DNA of 64,000 bases from JAGNLV01 sp964612145 (lineage in GTDB: Bacteria > Zixibacteria > MSB-5A5 > GN15 > FEB-12). The notes under the pieces are model-generated. The model saw only the letters and a list, made by a program, of their open reading frames with translations, was not told the origin of the DNA and ran no database searches. The DNA lies in assembly GCA_964612145.1 (NCBI GenBank), contig CAZTBP010000006.1, forward strand, positions 62,001 through 126,000, read 5' to 3'. Of the stretch, positions 34,422 to 42,806 are shown in pieces. The position numbers were made by a program, and so were the translations under genes. The number at the start of each line of letters is the position of its first letter. Positions within the stretch are counted from its first letter, which is position 1.

Positions 34422-35638
34422 CCGGCCCTGTCGCGTGCGGTCTGTTTGTCAATCAGACCGGCCTCATACAGCTTCACCAGATCGGCGATCTTCGTTGACA
34501 CATTCTCAACCTCCTGGTTCTCACGGTAAGTCAGGCTGTTGTCAAAGCGGAAAACCGGTTTGGCCTCGATACCGGCCAGCGCCAGATCAATCCTCGCCAG
34601 CCATTCGAACAACCGCGCTATCTCCGCCTGGACCGTTCGCACCTGCCGCATGACCATATCGAACTTGAACGCCGACCAGGTTGTGGTCGCCCCGTACGAG
34701 TAACCCAGCAAGAACGGTGACAGGTTAGTCCCGGCACAAATCTCCTCGACCATCGCCCGGTGATTGAAAAACCAGCTGTTGGTCACCGACCGGTTTGAGT
34801 CCGGTCCGATATGCTGAATCTCCACATTGTCCCACGTAACAGGGTTGTCATCGACATCGCATGACCGGATCATCGATACCGTCTTGTCGAAATAGCCGTT
34901 GATCCGATCGATATAGGCGTCATCCGACTCCCCGGACAACCGATCCGGTGGTGTGATCTTCACATGCAGCCGATGAAACCCCGCGTTGTGGCTTGTCCGA
35001 CGCATATCATCGACCAGCTGTTGCTCGATATAGGACACAAACGGGACTGATCCCAGCACCGACCGACCCAGCGGCGCGTTCACGCCGCCGGTCAGCGGAA
35101 TGTAGTAGAAATCCGGCCGGTCGAGATTGACCGAACCATGATCAGTCTCGTACTGAAATCTTCGCTTACCCCGATCCACGTCGAGCGTAACGCCTGCGGA
35201 ATCGATCGGGATAAACCGGTCCACCCTCGAGCCATCCCGACTCACTGTCACAAATCCGCCAAACAGCCCGTCGCGAAACAGCCCGGTCGCAACATCGGTC
35301 GCAAAGTCCGCCCCACCGGCCTGCTCGCCCGGCAGCGGCGTATAGACCCGCTCCAGGAGTGCATTCAGCCGCTCCTGTGCCCGTTCGCCCTCACGCTTCG
35401 ATCTTGACTCCCCGACCTCAAATGTCCCCGGCGCGGCCGTCAACCGCCCCCATGTCCAGATACACGATGACACCACCGGTACCGTCTCGGTGAGAAACCG
35501 GTAAAGCAGCGTGCGGTACCGTCCGGTGCAGAAATCCTGTTCGCTGAGCCGAAGCATCCGGCGCATCCGCTCGGTCGTTCGCAACGCCGCTGGCGGTGGC
35601 GTGAACGAACCTACAGTTAATGATTTTGAGTCCGACAT
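34409..35638 (-). CDS. Phage portal protein
   Basis: 409 residues, no signal peptide. A charged N-terminus leads to a clip/wing-type core. The family pattern is visible in DFYYIPLTGGVNAPLGRSV, NRSVTNSWFFNHRAMVEE and EICAGTNLSPFLLGYSYGATT, which resemble the DUF935/HK97-type portal stem and crown. The C-terminal helices follow (KIADLVKLYEAGLIDKQT). CAGGAGGA lies before the ATG. As the first gene of the minus-strand run, it shares an intergenic region with the divergent sigma-54 PEP-CTERM gene. Confidence 0.9.
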   Translation of the reverse strand: MSDSKSLTVGSFTPPPAALRTTERMRRMLRLSEQDFCTGRYRTLLYRFLTETVPVVSSCIWTWGRLTAAPGTFEVGESRSKREGERAQERLNALLERVYTPLPGEQAGGADFATDVATGLFRDGLFGGFVTVSRDGSRVDRFIPIDSAGVTLDVDRGKRRFQYETDHGSVNLDRPDFYYIPLTGGVNAPLGRSVLGSVPFVSYIEQQLVDDMRRTSHNAGFHRLHVKITPPDRLSGESDDAYIDRINGYFDKTVSMIRSCDVDDNPVTWDNVEIQHIGPDSNRSVTNSWFFNHRAMVEEICAGTNLSPFLLGYSYGATTTWSAFKFDMVMRQVRTVQAEIARLFEWLARIDLALAGIEAKPVFRFDNSLTYRENQEVENVSTKIADLVKLYEAGLIDKQTARDRAGCLL

Positions 35639-35862
35639 ACGATCCTCCTGTTTTGTAACTGGGTCTGCCCCAGGCTCCGGTCACGAAGTCACCACCAAAT
35701 TGCTGGCAAAATTGATTAGTCGCACAGGTGCACAGCGATGAACGATTTCCTGCGCCAATACTGAACGACTTTGCATACTGCCGGGACCAAATCACTCTCG
35801 GCTAATTCATTAACCTTATGTTTTTCAATGTGTTATGGGACATGACATATATTATTATGGGC

Positions 35863-35878
35863 TGGCACGACTATTGCT
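35863..35878 (+). promoter_or_regulatory. Sigma-54 (-24/-12) promoter, PEP-CTERM gene 2
   Basis: TGGCACG-N4-TTGCT, a full match to the sigma-54 consensus. GG and GC are 10 nt apart. The start near 35889 leaves a leader of about 50 nt before the ATG at 35940. An A/T-rich stretch upstream could bend for an activator. Confidence 0.88.
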
Positions 35879-35939
35879 TATAATTTGACCGATAGATTAT
35901 ATTCTCTCCTGAACTATTGACGGAAGGACCGGGGTTTTA

Positions 35940-36689
35940 ATGAGACAATTTGGAGTAAGCGTACTGGTCGTCTTGCTTATTTGCTCTTCGGCGTCAGCCT
36001 TCAATTTCAACATGTATGACTTTGGAAGCACGCCCTTCGACCACAACAATAACTGGGCTCCCATAGATTACCCCAACGGAGTTGGCAACCTCCCCTCGCC
36101 CGGCGTGCTCGGTGAAGGCGGTGAACACTTCGACCTCGAGGGCTTGAATGTGGCTGTCACCGATGATATGGTCTATGTCGCCCTGGCCAACTCGTTCGGC
36201 TACGAAGCTTATTCCAGCTCCTGGAACCAGACTTACAATCTCGGCGACCTGTTCATTCAGACCGACGCCGGCGACAAGTTTGCTATCGACCTGTTTGACG
36301 GCGGCTCCAACGGCCTGTATTCGGTGGAATCGGCTACTGGCCTGCTCGATGTTGACGGCTCGTATTACGGCACGTGGGTTGCCGATGCGGTCGGTGATTT
36401 CCAGATGACCAGCGGCCAGCACCTCGGTTCCGTCAACACCATGCTCACCTTCTGGGAAGACTACGAAACCGATCATCTCCAGCCCGGCAACGGCGACACC
36501 TGGGTCTGGGAATTCGCCTTCGACCGCTCCCTGCTGGGCAGCTTCAACACGCTTGATTTCCATGTTACCCTCGGTTGCGGTAATGACCTCGCTGAAACGT
36601 CTGTCAGCGCCGTCCCCGAGCCGGCTTCCCTGCTGCTGTTCGGCCTCGGATTGGCCGGCGCCGGTCTTATGCGGAAACGGCGCTCGTAA
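35940..36689 (+). CDS. PEP-CTERM sorting-domain protein, large
   Basis: 249 residues. A signal peptide (about 1-20, ending SASA) is followed by a beta-rich Asp/Gly/Phe-rich exported domain that includes calcium-binding-like loops (DNGDTWVWEFAFD-type strands) and one Cys. The tail is VPEPASLLLFG, a hydrophobic helix and MRKRRS, the exosortase recognition signature. The sigma-54 promoter is upstream and a terminator downstream. It faces away from the portal gene. PEP-CTERM proteins are usually anchored with exopolysaccharide. Confidence 0.92.
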   Translation: MRQFGVSVLVVLLICSSASAFNFNMYDFGSTPFDHNNNWAPIDYPNGVGNLPSPGVLGEGGEHFDLEGLNVAVTDDMVYVALANSFGYEAYSSSWNQTYNLGDLFIQTDAGDKFAIDLFDGGSNGLYSVESATGLLDVDGSYYGTWVADAVGDFQMTSGQHLGSVNTMLTFWEDYETDHLQPGNGDTWVWEFAFDRSLLGSFNTLDFHVTLGCGNDLAETSVSAVPEPASLLLFGLGLAGAGLMRKRRS

Positions 36690-36716
36690 GCAATACAATT
36701 ATTCAAGAAGATATCA

Positions 36717-36742
36717 GGCTGCTTAAAGAAGCGGCCTTTTTT
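36717..36742 (+). terminator. Intrinsic terminator
   Basis: Stem GGCTGCTT / AAGCGGCC (one T-G pair), AAAG loop, then TTTTTT, after PEP-CTERM gene 2. Confidence 0.88.
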
Positions 36743-36857
36743 CTTGCGAAAAACGCATGAGGTGCGGTGAAGATTTGACTTGTGTCAAACGTACACACCG
36801 CTATATACTACGCACACAATCGTTTAATCCGATCCAAAACAGCCGATAACAGGAACA

Positions 36858-38348
36858 ATGAACAACAGTTACCGCCATACACCTGTCGCAATTCTGCTCG
36901 TCCTCCTGGCTCTCGCAGGCTGCTCGGGCAACCCTGCCCTGGAACTTCGGTACGAAGCCGAGAGGCACCTGCACGAAGCCGAGAGGGCCATGCAAAAAGC
37001 TCAAATCAACCCGGACCTCACCACCCACGAGATGATTGATGACGTCGTCTACGAATACCGTGAGACCGCCCAATTCAGCCTGTCCGCTCTCGAACAAATC
37101 GACCGTCAGAATCACCCGGTCGAGTATCGTGAGATCCGGCATATCGCATTCACCGCAACCAACCAGGTCGCCCGTCTGCTGTATATGCAGCGCAGCCATG
37201 CCGAGGCGATCGACCTGCTCAATCGCCTGCTTGGTGAACAGGAACTGGCCCGCGAACAACTGCTCATCACCCGTATTAATCTCGGTCGGGCCTACCAGGG
37301 CGCCGGCCAGTGGGACAGCGCCGTCGCCTTGTATGATCTTGCAGTCGAGGAGTTCTATCCGCCGACCGACCAGCAGGGTGAGATTTTCTGGCAGCTGTTT
37401 AATCTCCCGGCCCACATGTACGAAGTGGCCAGCAAGACGGGCGACTCCGCAGCCGCCTCCGCACACTACGAAAATGCGGTCGCGTACTACACTGAATTAC
37501 TCGACGACTACCCCGGCACCCGCCTTGAACCGGCTGCACGCGTTTCCCTGGCTAAACTGTATGAACAGACGGAGCGCTATGAAGAGGAACTGGCTCAGAT
37601 CGACGCTCTCTCGGACACAACCTCAAGCGCCTATGCCTCCGTGCGCATGAAGGCGGCCGATATCTACAGCAACCGCCTCGGCAACCACAGCAAAGCACTG
37701 GAAATACTTAACGGCCTCTTCGAAGACGCTACCCCGAATGACTCCGTACTGTACCCGATGCTCAAGTACAAAATCGCTGTTGTCAAAATGGAGCAGAATA
37801 AATACTCCGAGGCTCGCGAAATCCTCAACAACCTCAAAGAGCAGCACCGTGGATTCTACGGCCAGGTACCGATGGCCCAGTTTGCCCTGGCCCGGTCATT
37901 CGAACTGGACAACAACTGGAGCCGCGCCGAGGTCGAGTACAACTATTTGATCGAAAACTACCGAGCGTCCGATGAGGCGCTTGGGGCGTTCCTTCACATT
38001 GCCCAGAAACTCGAAAATATGGGACGTAAGGCTGAGGCAAACCGATGGTATCGCAATGCCGAGGAACACTACAACCAGGTCGCCGCTCTCGGCCAGGGCA
38101 CTGTCCTGGAGGCAAAAGCCATGAGCTACAAAGCCGAACTGGCCAGACAGCAGGAAAACTGGCAGGAAGCCGCCAATACCCTGCAGGCCATTTTCGACCG
38201 CTTCCCCGCAACACCTACCGGACAACGCGCCTTGTTAACCGCCGCTGTGCTTCACCGTGAACAACTGGACAATCAAGCCGCCGCCGATTCACTGATTGAG
38301 GTGCTCCGGGCATCGCTGACCGAACTGGACAACCGACCGGAAATGTAG
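36858..38348 (+). CDS. TPR-repeat lipoprotein
   Basis: 496 residues. A lipobox (LALAGC, lipidated Cys22) precedes about ten tetratricopeptide-like helical pairs, such as LLITRINLGRAYQGAGQWDS, YPMLKYKIAVVKMEQNKYSE and FALARSFELDNNWSRAEVE. Outer-membrane TPR lipoproteins of this length act as scaffolds for secretion or polysaccharide-export machines. AGGA precedes the ATG. The cohesin-like gene follows after 68 nt, probably in the same operon. The exact partner is unknown. Confidence 0.88.
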   Translation: MNNSYRHTPVAILLVLLALAGCSGNPALELRYEAERHLHEAERAMQKAQINPDLTTHEMIDDVVYEYRETAQFSLSALEQIDRQNHPVEYREIRHIAFTATNQVARLLYMQRSHAEAIDLLNRLLGEQELAREQLLITRINLGRAYQGAGQWDSAVALYDLAVEEFYPPTDQQGEIFWQLFNLPAHMYEVASKTGDSAAASAHYENAVAYYTELLDDYPGTRLEPAARVSLAKLYEQTERYEEELAQIDALSDTTSSAYASVRMKAADIYSNRLGNHSKALEILNGLFEDATPNDSVLYPMLKYKIAVVKMEQNKYSEAREILNNLKEQHRGFYGQVPMAQFALARSFELDNNWSRAEVEYNYLIENYRASDEALGAFLHIAQKLENMGRKAEANRWYRNAEEHYNQVAALGQGTVLEAKAMSYKAELARQQENWQEAANTLQAIFDRFPATPTGQRALLTAAVLHREQLDNQAAADSLIEVLRASLTELDNRPEM

Positions 38349-38416
38349 AACTTTCGCCTGTACCGACTGTACAAGCTTTGGATATGAACAATAACTGCCC
38401 TGGAGGGAAGGAAAAG

Positions 38417-38986
38417 ATGAAAAAACTGCTACTTACAACGCTCTCTCTGTCACTGTTACTGGCCGGCACGGCGTTTGGTCAGACCGATGCCTTCGGCAAG
38501 GTCGACACCGTCTACGCCAAACTCACCCAGATCAATGACAACAACTGGTCGATCACGGTCAACATTACCAACGATGAGCACCTTCTTGGCCTTTCGGTCC
38601 CGCTGAAACTCAGCTCGGAAGTCTCCCCGATTATCGCCGATTCGGCCGTCTACACCGGCGGACGCGTCGAGCACTTTGCCTACAAAGGCTTTCGCCCCGA
38701 CACGGCCATTCAGTGTGTCACGCTCGGTATGGTCGGCAACCTTGGCCCGACCAACAACAGACTGGCCCCTGGCGAGGGACGGCTCGCGACCATTTTTGTC
38801 TCGGCTATGGAAGACAAACCGGTTCCGACCCTGACGGTTGACACTACCACGACCCACCCGAATAACTCACTGATGTTAGTGGCGGACTCGGAGGAAATCG
38901 TGCGGATGCTCGGCGAGGAAAAGCCGACCCAGCTTGACCGTCGAGTTGAAATCTACCCCGTCTTTGTCGTCCAGAGATCTGAGTAA
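38417..38986 (+). CDS. Small secreted protein, possible cohesin-like domain
   Basis: About 189 residues from the ATG with AAGGAA upstream; the frame is open upstream but MKKLLLTT begins a normal signal peptide (about 1-21). The mature part is a beta-sandwich: VTVNITNDEHLLGLSVPLKL, SVYTGG-like turns, FVSAMEDKPVPTLTV. The rhythm of LxGLSVPL and an acidic final strand suits cohesin-type domains, which bind dockerin tails such as those at 11.7 and 20.6 kb. The resemblance is by eye only. Confidence 0.65.
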   Translation: MKKLLLTTLSLSLLLAGTAFGQTDAFGKVDTVYAKLTQINDNNWSITVNITNDEHLLGLSVPLKLSSEVSPIIADSAVYTGGRVEHFAYKGFRPDTAIQCVTLGMVGNLGPTNNRLAPGEGRLATIFVSAMEDKPVPTLTVDTTTTHPNNSLMLVADSEEIVRMLGEEKPTQLDRRVEIYPVFVVQRSE

Positions 38987-39008
38987 CCCACTCGCACAGA
39001 CATGAAAG

Positions 39009-39034
39009 AAGCCCGGCTGTCGCCGGGCTTTTTT
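39009..39034 (+). terminator. Intrinsic terminator
   Basis: AAGCCCGG / CCGGGCTT stem with 6-nt loop and T6, after the cohesin-like gene; it also lies between two convergent genes. Confidence 0.93.
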
Positions 39035-39060
39035 GTTGTCTGATTCGTCAGGAATCCCGC

Positions 39061-40290
39061 TCAGTCCGTCTCTTTGTCCGGGATATCCGGCTTCACCGTT
39101 ACCCGCACCGAACGCTTCTCACGAATGAACGGCTCCAGCTTTTTTGCCGCTGCGCCATTGAACCGCCCCTTGAGATACGCTTCTTTCATCAATGCATTGC
39201 CGTCCAGCTTGAAATACTCCTCCAGGCCCATCTCGCGTACCAGAGCCGACAGATCGGCAAACTCCGCCGCGCTGTCGGTCTTCGTCAAAAACTTCTGTTC
39301 CTGCTTGATAGTGAAATTCAGTGTCCCGTTGGCGGCCTCCGCCCTGGTCACATTCATCTCCTCGGAGAGCGCTGTCAGGTCGTCTTTCAAGGCATCGAGC
39401 TCGCTCTTGAGTTCTCGCTGCTGAAGGTACTTTTCGATATATTCCGTCGCCTTGTCGTGCAGTTGCTCGGCTGCCGTTCGGGAGTCATCGTCTCCTTCTC
39501 CTTCCAGAAGTTTCTTATGACGCTTCGCCGGACACAACTGATAGTAATCACACCAGTCACACAGCGAGCTTTCCTGCGGCGGGAAATCATCCATCTTCTC
39601 CGCCTCAAGCGTCATGAGAATAGCAACCCGGATATCCTCGACAAGCTTGTCGATGTCCTCGGGCGTGAATCGGAACGAAACCGTTTCATCCAGCCGGAGA
39701 AAGTACTGCACGACCTCAATATCTTTGTACTGCGGGAAATTCTCCATCACCGCCAGTTGATACAAGCCCATCTGATAGAAGAAATTCGGATCGGTCGGCC
39801 GCGGCAGGTGCCGTCCTGTTTTGTAGTCGCAGATTTCAACAATACCGTCGTCCCGTTTCCACAACCGGTCAATTACCGCCCGCAGCTTAAACGGCGTCCC
39901 CGGCAGCGTAAACGAAAGGAACATCTCCGTCCCCAGCAATGTGCCGTGCTTGAACGGACGGTACTTCTCGTAGTGCCGTTCAAGCATCTCCCGCCCCAGC
40001 CGGATGTAATCGTCCACCCCCATGTAATCGGACACGACCTTGATCTTGTCCCGGTCGAGCTTCTCCCAGATCTCGATGTACATCCGCAAAGCATCATCCA
40101 GCGGTATTTCCACCCCATCGGCGCCGCGAACATAGAGATCCTGAAGCACCCGGTGCAGCGCGTTGCCTAAGTACGCCTCGGCTCCGACTGTCTTCGGAAT
40201 CTGCGGCTTTTCGATATACTGAAATTTGAACTGGCGCGGACAATTTCGAAAACTGCTCAACGCGCTGTGACTGTATGCTCCAATCATCAT
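39061..40290 (-). CDS. RecB-family PD-(D/E)XK nuclease
   Basis: 409 residues. The family landmarks are YSHSALSSFRNCPRQFKF, GNALHRVLQDL (the His), LRAVIDRLWKRDDGIVEICDYKTGR (the Asp and the E-x-K) and YQMGLYQLAV (the Gln-Tyr motif). Cysteines CDWCDYYQLC, with the N-terminal Cys, give an AddB/Cas4-like iron-sulfur site. A C-terminal helical extension of about 130 residues follows. A DNA end-processing or repair nuclease is likely. GGGAGG lies before an ATG-ATG pair; the second ATG (40287) has better spacing. No helicase or Cas genes are adjacent. Confidence 0.9.
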   Translation of the reverse strand: MMIGAYSHSALSSFRNCPRQFKFQYIEKPQIPKTVGAEAYLGNALHRVLQDLYVRGADGVEIPLDDALRMYIEIWEKLDRDKIKVVSDYMGVDDYIRLGREMLERHYEKYRPFKHGTLLGTEMFLSFTLPGTPFKLRAVIDRLWKRDDGIVEICDYKTGRHLPRPTDPNFFYQMGLYQLAVMENFPQYKDIEVVQYFLRLDETVSFRFTPEDIDKLVEDIRVAILMTLEAEKMDDFPPQESSLCDWCDYYQLCPAKRHKKLLEGEGDDDSRTAAEQLHDKATEYIEKYLQQRELKSELDALKDDLTALSEEMNVTRAEAANGTLNFTIKQEQKFLTKTDSAAEFADLSALVREMGLEEYFKLDGNALMKEAYLKGRFNGAAAKKLEPFIREKRSVRVTVKPDIPDKETD

Positions 40291-40332
40291 GCCCTCCCGG
40301 CGAAAATAAACGACGATCCCTTAGACACTCAA

Positions 40333-41373
40333 TTATAGTCCCGCTTCCCGGGCCGCCCGACCGGTTTTGGTATATGTCTCTATCATCCCCGAAAGAAAAC
40401 CGGCACCAAGCCCGAAATGAATCACCGGAAAGATCAACGGTCCGTACAACAAACAGGCCAGCTGCTTCTCCCGAAGAGCCAGCCCGAGTGAAAAGAAAAT
40501 CACGATCAGCAGATAAAAAGCCACCAGGATTTGAAACAGCTTCAGAACCGGCGTGAACATCAACCCGAGCACCAGCAGCAGCACGAATCCGGCCACACCT
40601 GCTCCGGCCAGCCATTGCATCAGCGAAAACACCTGGTGCTTCCGGGCAAACCGGAACCGGCCCAGCCCGTAACGGTACATCTGCCGCCACAGCCCCTTAA
40701 GCGATGACCTCGGATAGTAGAAAACCTTTAGCTTTGGTGAAATGTACGACTTCAATCCTGACCGCGAAATGCGGTAGTTCAGCTCAACATCCTCGCAGGC
40801 GTCAAAATCTTCATCAAACAGCCCCACCTGCTCGAATGCCGTGCGCGTCCACATCGCCCCCGATGAGGTCGGATCGACTTCCCCTTCGTAATCCTCGTCG
40901 TAGATCTCCGACCCCGGCTTGTGTCCCAGCGAGGAGCCCCGGCACAACGCCACGGCCACTTCAAACTCGTTGATGCCCGGCGGGTTCAGCGGCTGCGGAC
41001 GACACAAGCAGTCCGCCCCGGTCTTGTCAAACGTCCCAACAATGTCCTTCAGCAGCATTTTGCTGGGGAGGTACACGTGGCCATCCACGACGACTATTCT
41101 CGGCGCCGTGCTGTTTTTCACTCCCGCGTTGCGCCCCGACGACGGCTTCCGGATCGGATTGTCAAGCAGCTTGAGCGAACCAAAACGCGGCTTCCACGAT
41201 TCCACAATCTCCCGCGTACGGTCCACTGAGCCGCCGTCGGCAACCACGATCTCCAGCCGATCCATCGGAAAATCCTGATTATAGATTTGCTCCAGCGTCT
41301 GCCCGATATACTTCTCCTCATTCAGCACGGGCATGATTATCGCCAGATCGTATTTTGACTTACTCTCAAACAT
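40333..41373 (-). CDS. Glycosyltransferase family 2, ExoA-like
   Basis: 346 residues. The GT-A domain (about 1-230) has ADGGSVDRT and ASGRN-type motifs (VADGGSVDRT, GRNAGV), the metal-binding DGH strand VVVDGHVY and EDVELNYRI as the catalytic Asp/Glu. Three or four C-terminal transmembrane helices (about 245-330) anchor it, as in ExoA-type enzymes that extend lipid-linked exopolysaccharide. It is 130 nt from a second glycosyltransferase, so the pair may build cell-surface polysaccharide. No SD is obvious. Confidence 0.9.
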   Translation of the reverse strand: MFESKSKYDLAIIMPVLNEEKYIGQTLEQIYNQDFPMDRLEIVVADGGSVDRTREIVESWKPRFGSLKLLDNPIRKPSSGRNAGVKNSTAPRIVVVDGHVYLPSKMLLKDIVGTFDKTGADCLCRPQPLNPPGINEFEVAVALCRGSSLGHKPGSEIYDEDYEGEVDPTSSGAMWTRTAFEQVGLFDEDFDACEDVELNYRISRSGLKSYISPKLKVFYYPRSSLKGLWRQMYRYGLGRFRFARKHQVFSLMQWLAGAGVAGFVLLLVLGLMFTPVLKLFQILVAFYLLIVIFFSLGLALREKQLACLLYGPLIFPVIHFGLGAGFLSGMIETYTKTGRAAREAGL

Positions 41374-41504
41374 CAGAAATATATTTCGTTAGACCAGTCT
41401 TTTCCGCTGTAAGGATGAACAATATAGGGTGCCCCAGGGGACCAATCAAGTTTAACAGGAATTGTACTGCTGTAATGTGAACGGGAAAGAATCCGGCCCG
41501 AAGA

Positions 41505-42539
41505 TCAGCGTTGCTCGGTCGTGCCGCCTATCGCCTGCGGCACCTTTGCCGACAGTTTGGCCGCCAGGCCATCGATCTCAATCAACTCAAACACCCGGTC
41601 GGCCAGCGCCACATGATCGTTCACCGGAGTCAGCAAGCCATTGTCACCGTGACGGATAACCTTTGGCGCGTCACCAATATCGGTACTGATAACACACAAC
41701 CCGCACGCCATCGCCTCCAGCATCGACTGTGACAACCCGTCCATAGTTGCGTTATTGATGTAAACGTCCGCCTCTTTCATGTGTTTGGCGACGGCCGCCT
41801 GATCAACCGGCCCGGCAAAGGTCACGCCGTCGATCCGCTCCCGCTCGGTGAACTCCTCCAGCCACGGACGCAGCGGTCCGTCGCCTAAGATTATCATCTC
41901 GGCCCTTGGGTACTTCCACTTGATCAACTCAAACGCTTTGATCGCCCCTGTCAACCCGTTGCCGCGCACATGTCGCCGCGCAACGAGAATCTTCGGCTGG
42001 ACAGCCTTGATCTGCCGCGCCTTGAATTTGACGGTATCTACCGATGGCGTCCTGACTTCAGCCGTCAGACCATAACCCCGAAAGACCTTCGCCAGATAAT
42101 CGCAGTTGACTGTTATCCGATCACAAATCTTCAAGAATGGAAGCATCCCGCGCCCGTAGTCCTCCAGTTCCACCTCGGCTTTGTTACTGTGATACCGCAG
42201 CGTCGTCCGAACTCCAAAGAACCGCGCAAGAGCAATCGCCGGTGCGACTTGATCGAGAAACGACATGTCCGAACGAAATGTAATAGTCACTCCGGCAAAC
42301 TTCGGCAACGCCCGCATGAGCGACTGCAGCCCGGCGAAGTACTGCTTCACCCAAGTCACCATCGATTCCTTCTGCTGCCAGGCCGGTAAATACAGATCCG
42401 ACGGTACCGCCACCGGGGCGCTTCGACGCGGTCGCGGAAGAGCGACCGATCGCTCCCGGCCCTGACCGGAACGCGGTCGAGGGGGGGTCAACGTCGATGC
42501 AGCCTGCTGGCCGACTATGTAGCTTTGTGTTGCTGACAT
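41505..42539 (-). CDS. Glycosyltransferase family 4
   Basis: 344 residues. The C-terminal GT-B domain is canonical: VARRHVRGNGL, MIILGDGPLRPWLEE and EADVYINNATMDGLSQSMLEAMACGLCVISTDIGD, including the E-x7-E donor site. The N-terminal half is shortened and begins with about 55 low-complexity Pro/Arg/Ser residues in place of the usual first Rossmann strand. It may be a variant acceptor domain or a start placed too early. Probably transfers sugars for surface polysaccharide with the adjacent GT2. Confidence 0.85.
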   Translation of the reverse strand: MSATQSYIVGQQAASTLTPPRPRSGQGRERSVALPRPRRSAPVAVPSDLYLPAWQQKESMVTWVKQYFAGLQSLMRALPKFAGVTITFRSDMSFLDQVAPAIALARFFGVRTTLRYHSNKAEVELEDYGRGMLPFLKICDRITVNCDYLAKVFRGYGLTAEVRTPSVDTVKFKARQIKAVQPKILVARRHVRGNGLTGAIKAFELIKWKYPRAEMIILGDGPLRPWLEEFTERERIDGVTFAGPVDQAAVAKHMKEADVYINNATMDGLSQSMLEAMACGLCVISTDIGDAPKVIRHGDNGLLTPVNDHVALADRVFELIEIDGLAAKLSAKVPQAIGGTTEQR

Positions 42540-42806
42540 AACTTTCTCGAATTAGTGAACCCTGGCGGATCAGCCCGGCTCAGTTACTATCTTGTACGCC
42601 CGACATCCGCCCTGGTTCGCCCTTTTTCACCAGATTAACCCCCTGTCGCTAAACCGCTTATGCCGTCTCTTACCGGCTCCGGCAAACAGAAACAGCCAAT
42701 TCCCGGCGGTGTCGAAACAATTCCTTTGAAGGTCCCGTATTGTCCACTGTACATATGAAACGCAAATTCGACCCAAACATACTCACTGCATGGGGAGACA
42801 GATAGA

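Larger units (their letters stand above)
22731..35638 (-). mobile_element. Tail-less phage head/packaging cluster (prophage remnant or domesticated element)
   Basis: About 12.9 kb of tightly packed minus-strand genes: portal, large terminase, candidate prohead protease, two small proteins, candidate decoration protein, HK97-type capsid, sialidase-like propeller, candidate adaptor, two small proteins, two exported proteins and a candidate holin. Good ribosome-binding sites and short overlaps run throughout, and no frame is broken. I find no integrase, repressor, replication, tail tape-measure, tail tube, baseplate or endolysin gene, and no flanking att-like direct repeat. Two plus-strand genes (a PEP-CTERM protein and a lipoprotein) are inserted between head genes. 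Intact frames argue for selection. Whether it is a gene-transfer agent, a satellite or a decaying prophage cannot be decided from sequence alone. Confidence 0.8.

Noticed and set aside
39061..40290. Cas4 identity for the RecB-like nuclease
   Set aside because: The protein has RecB and iron-sulfur residues but is about twice the length of Cas4, has a long helical tail and lacks any Cas neighbours.
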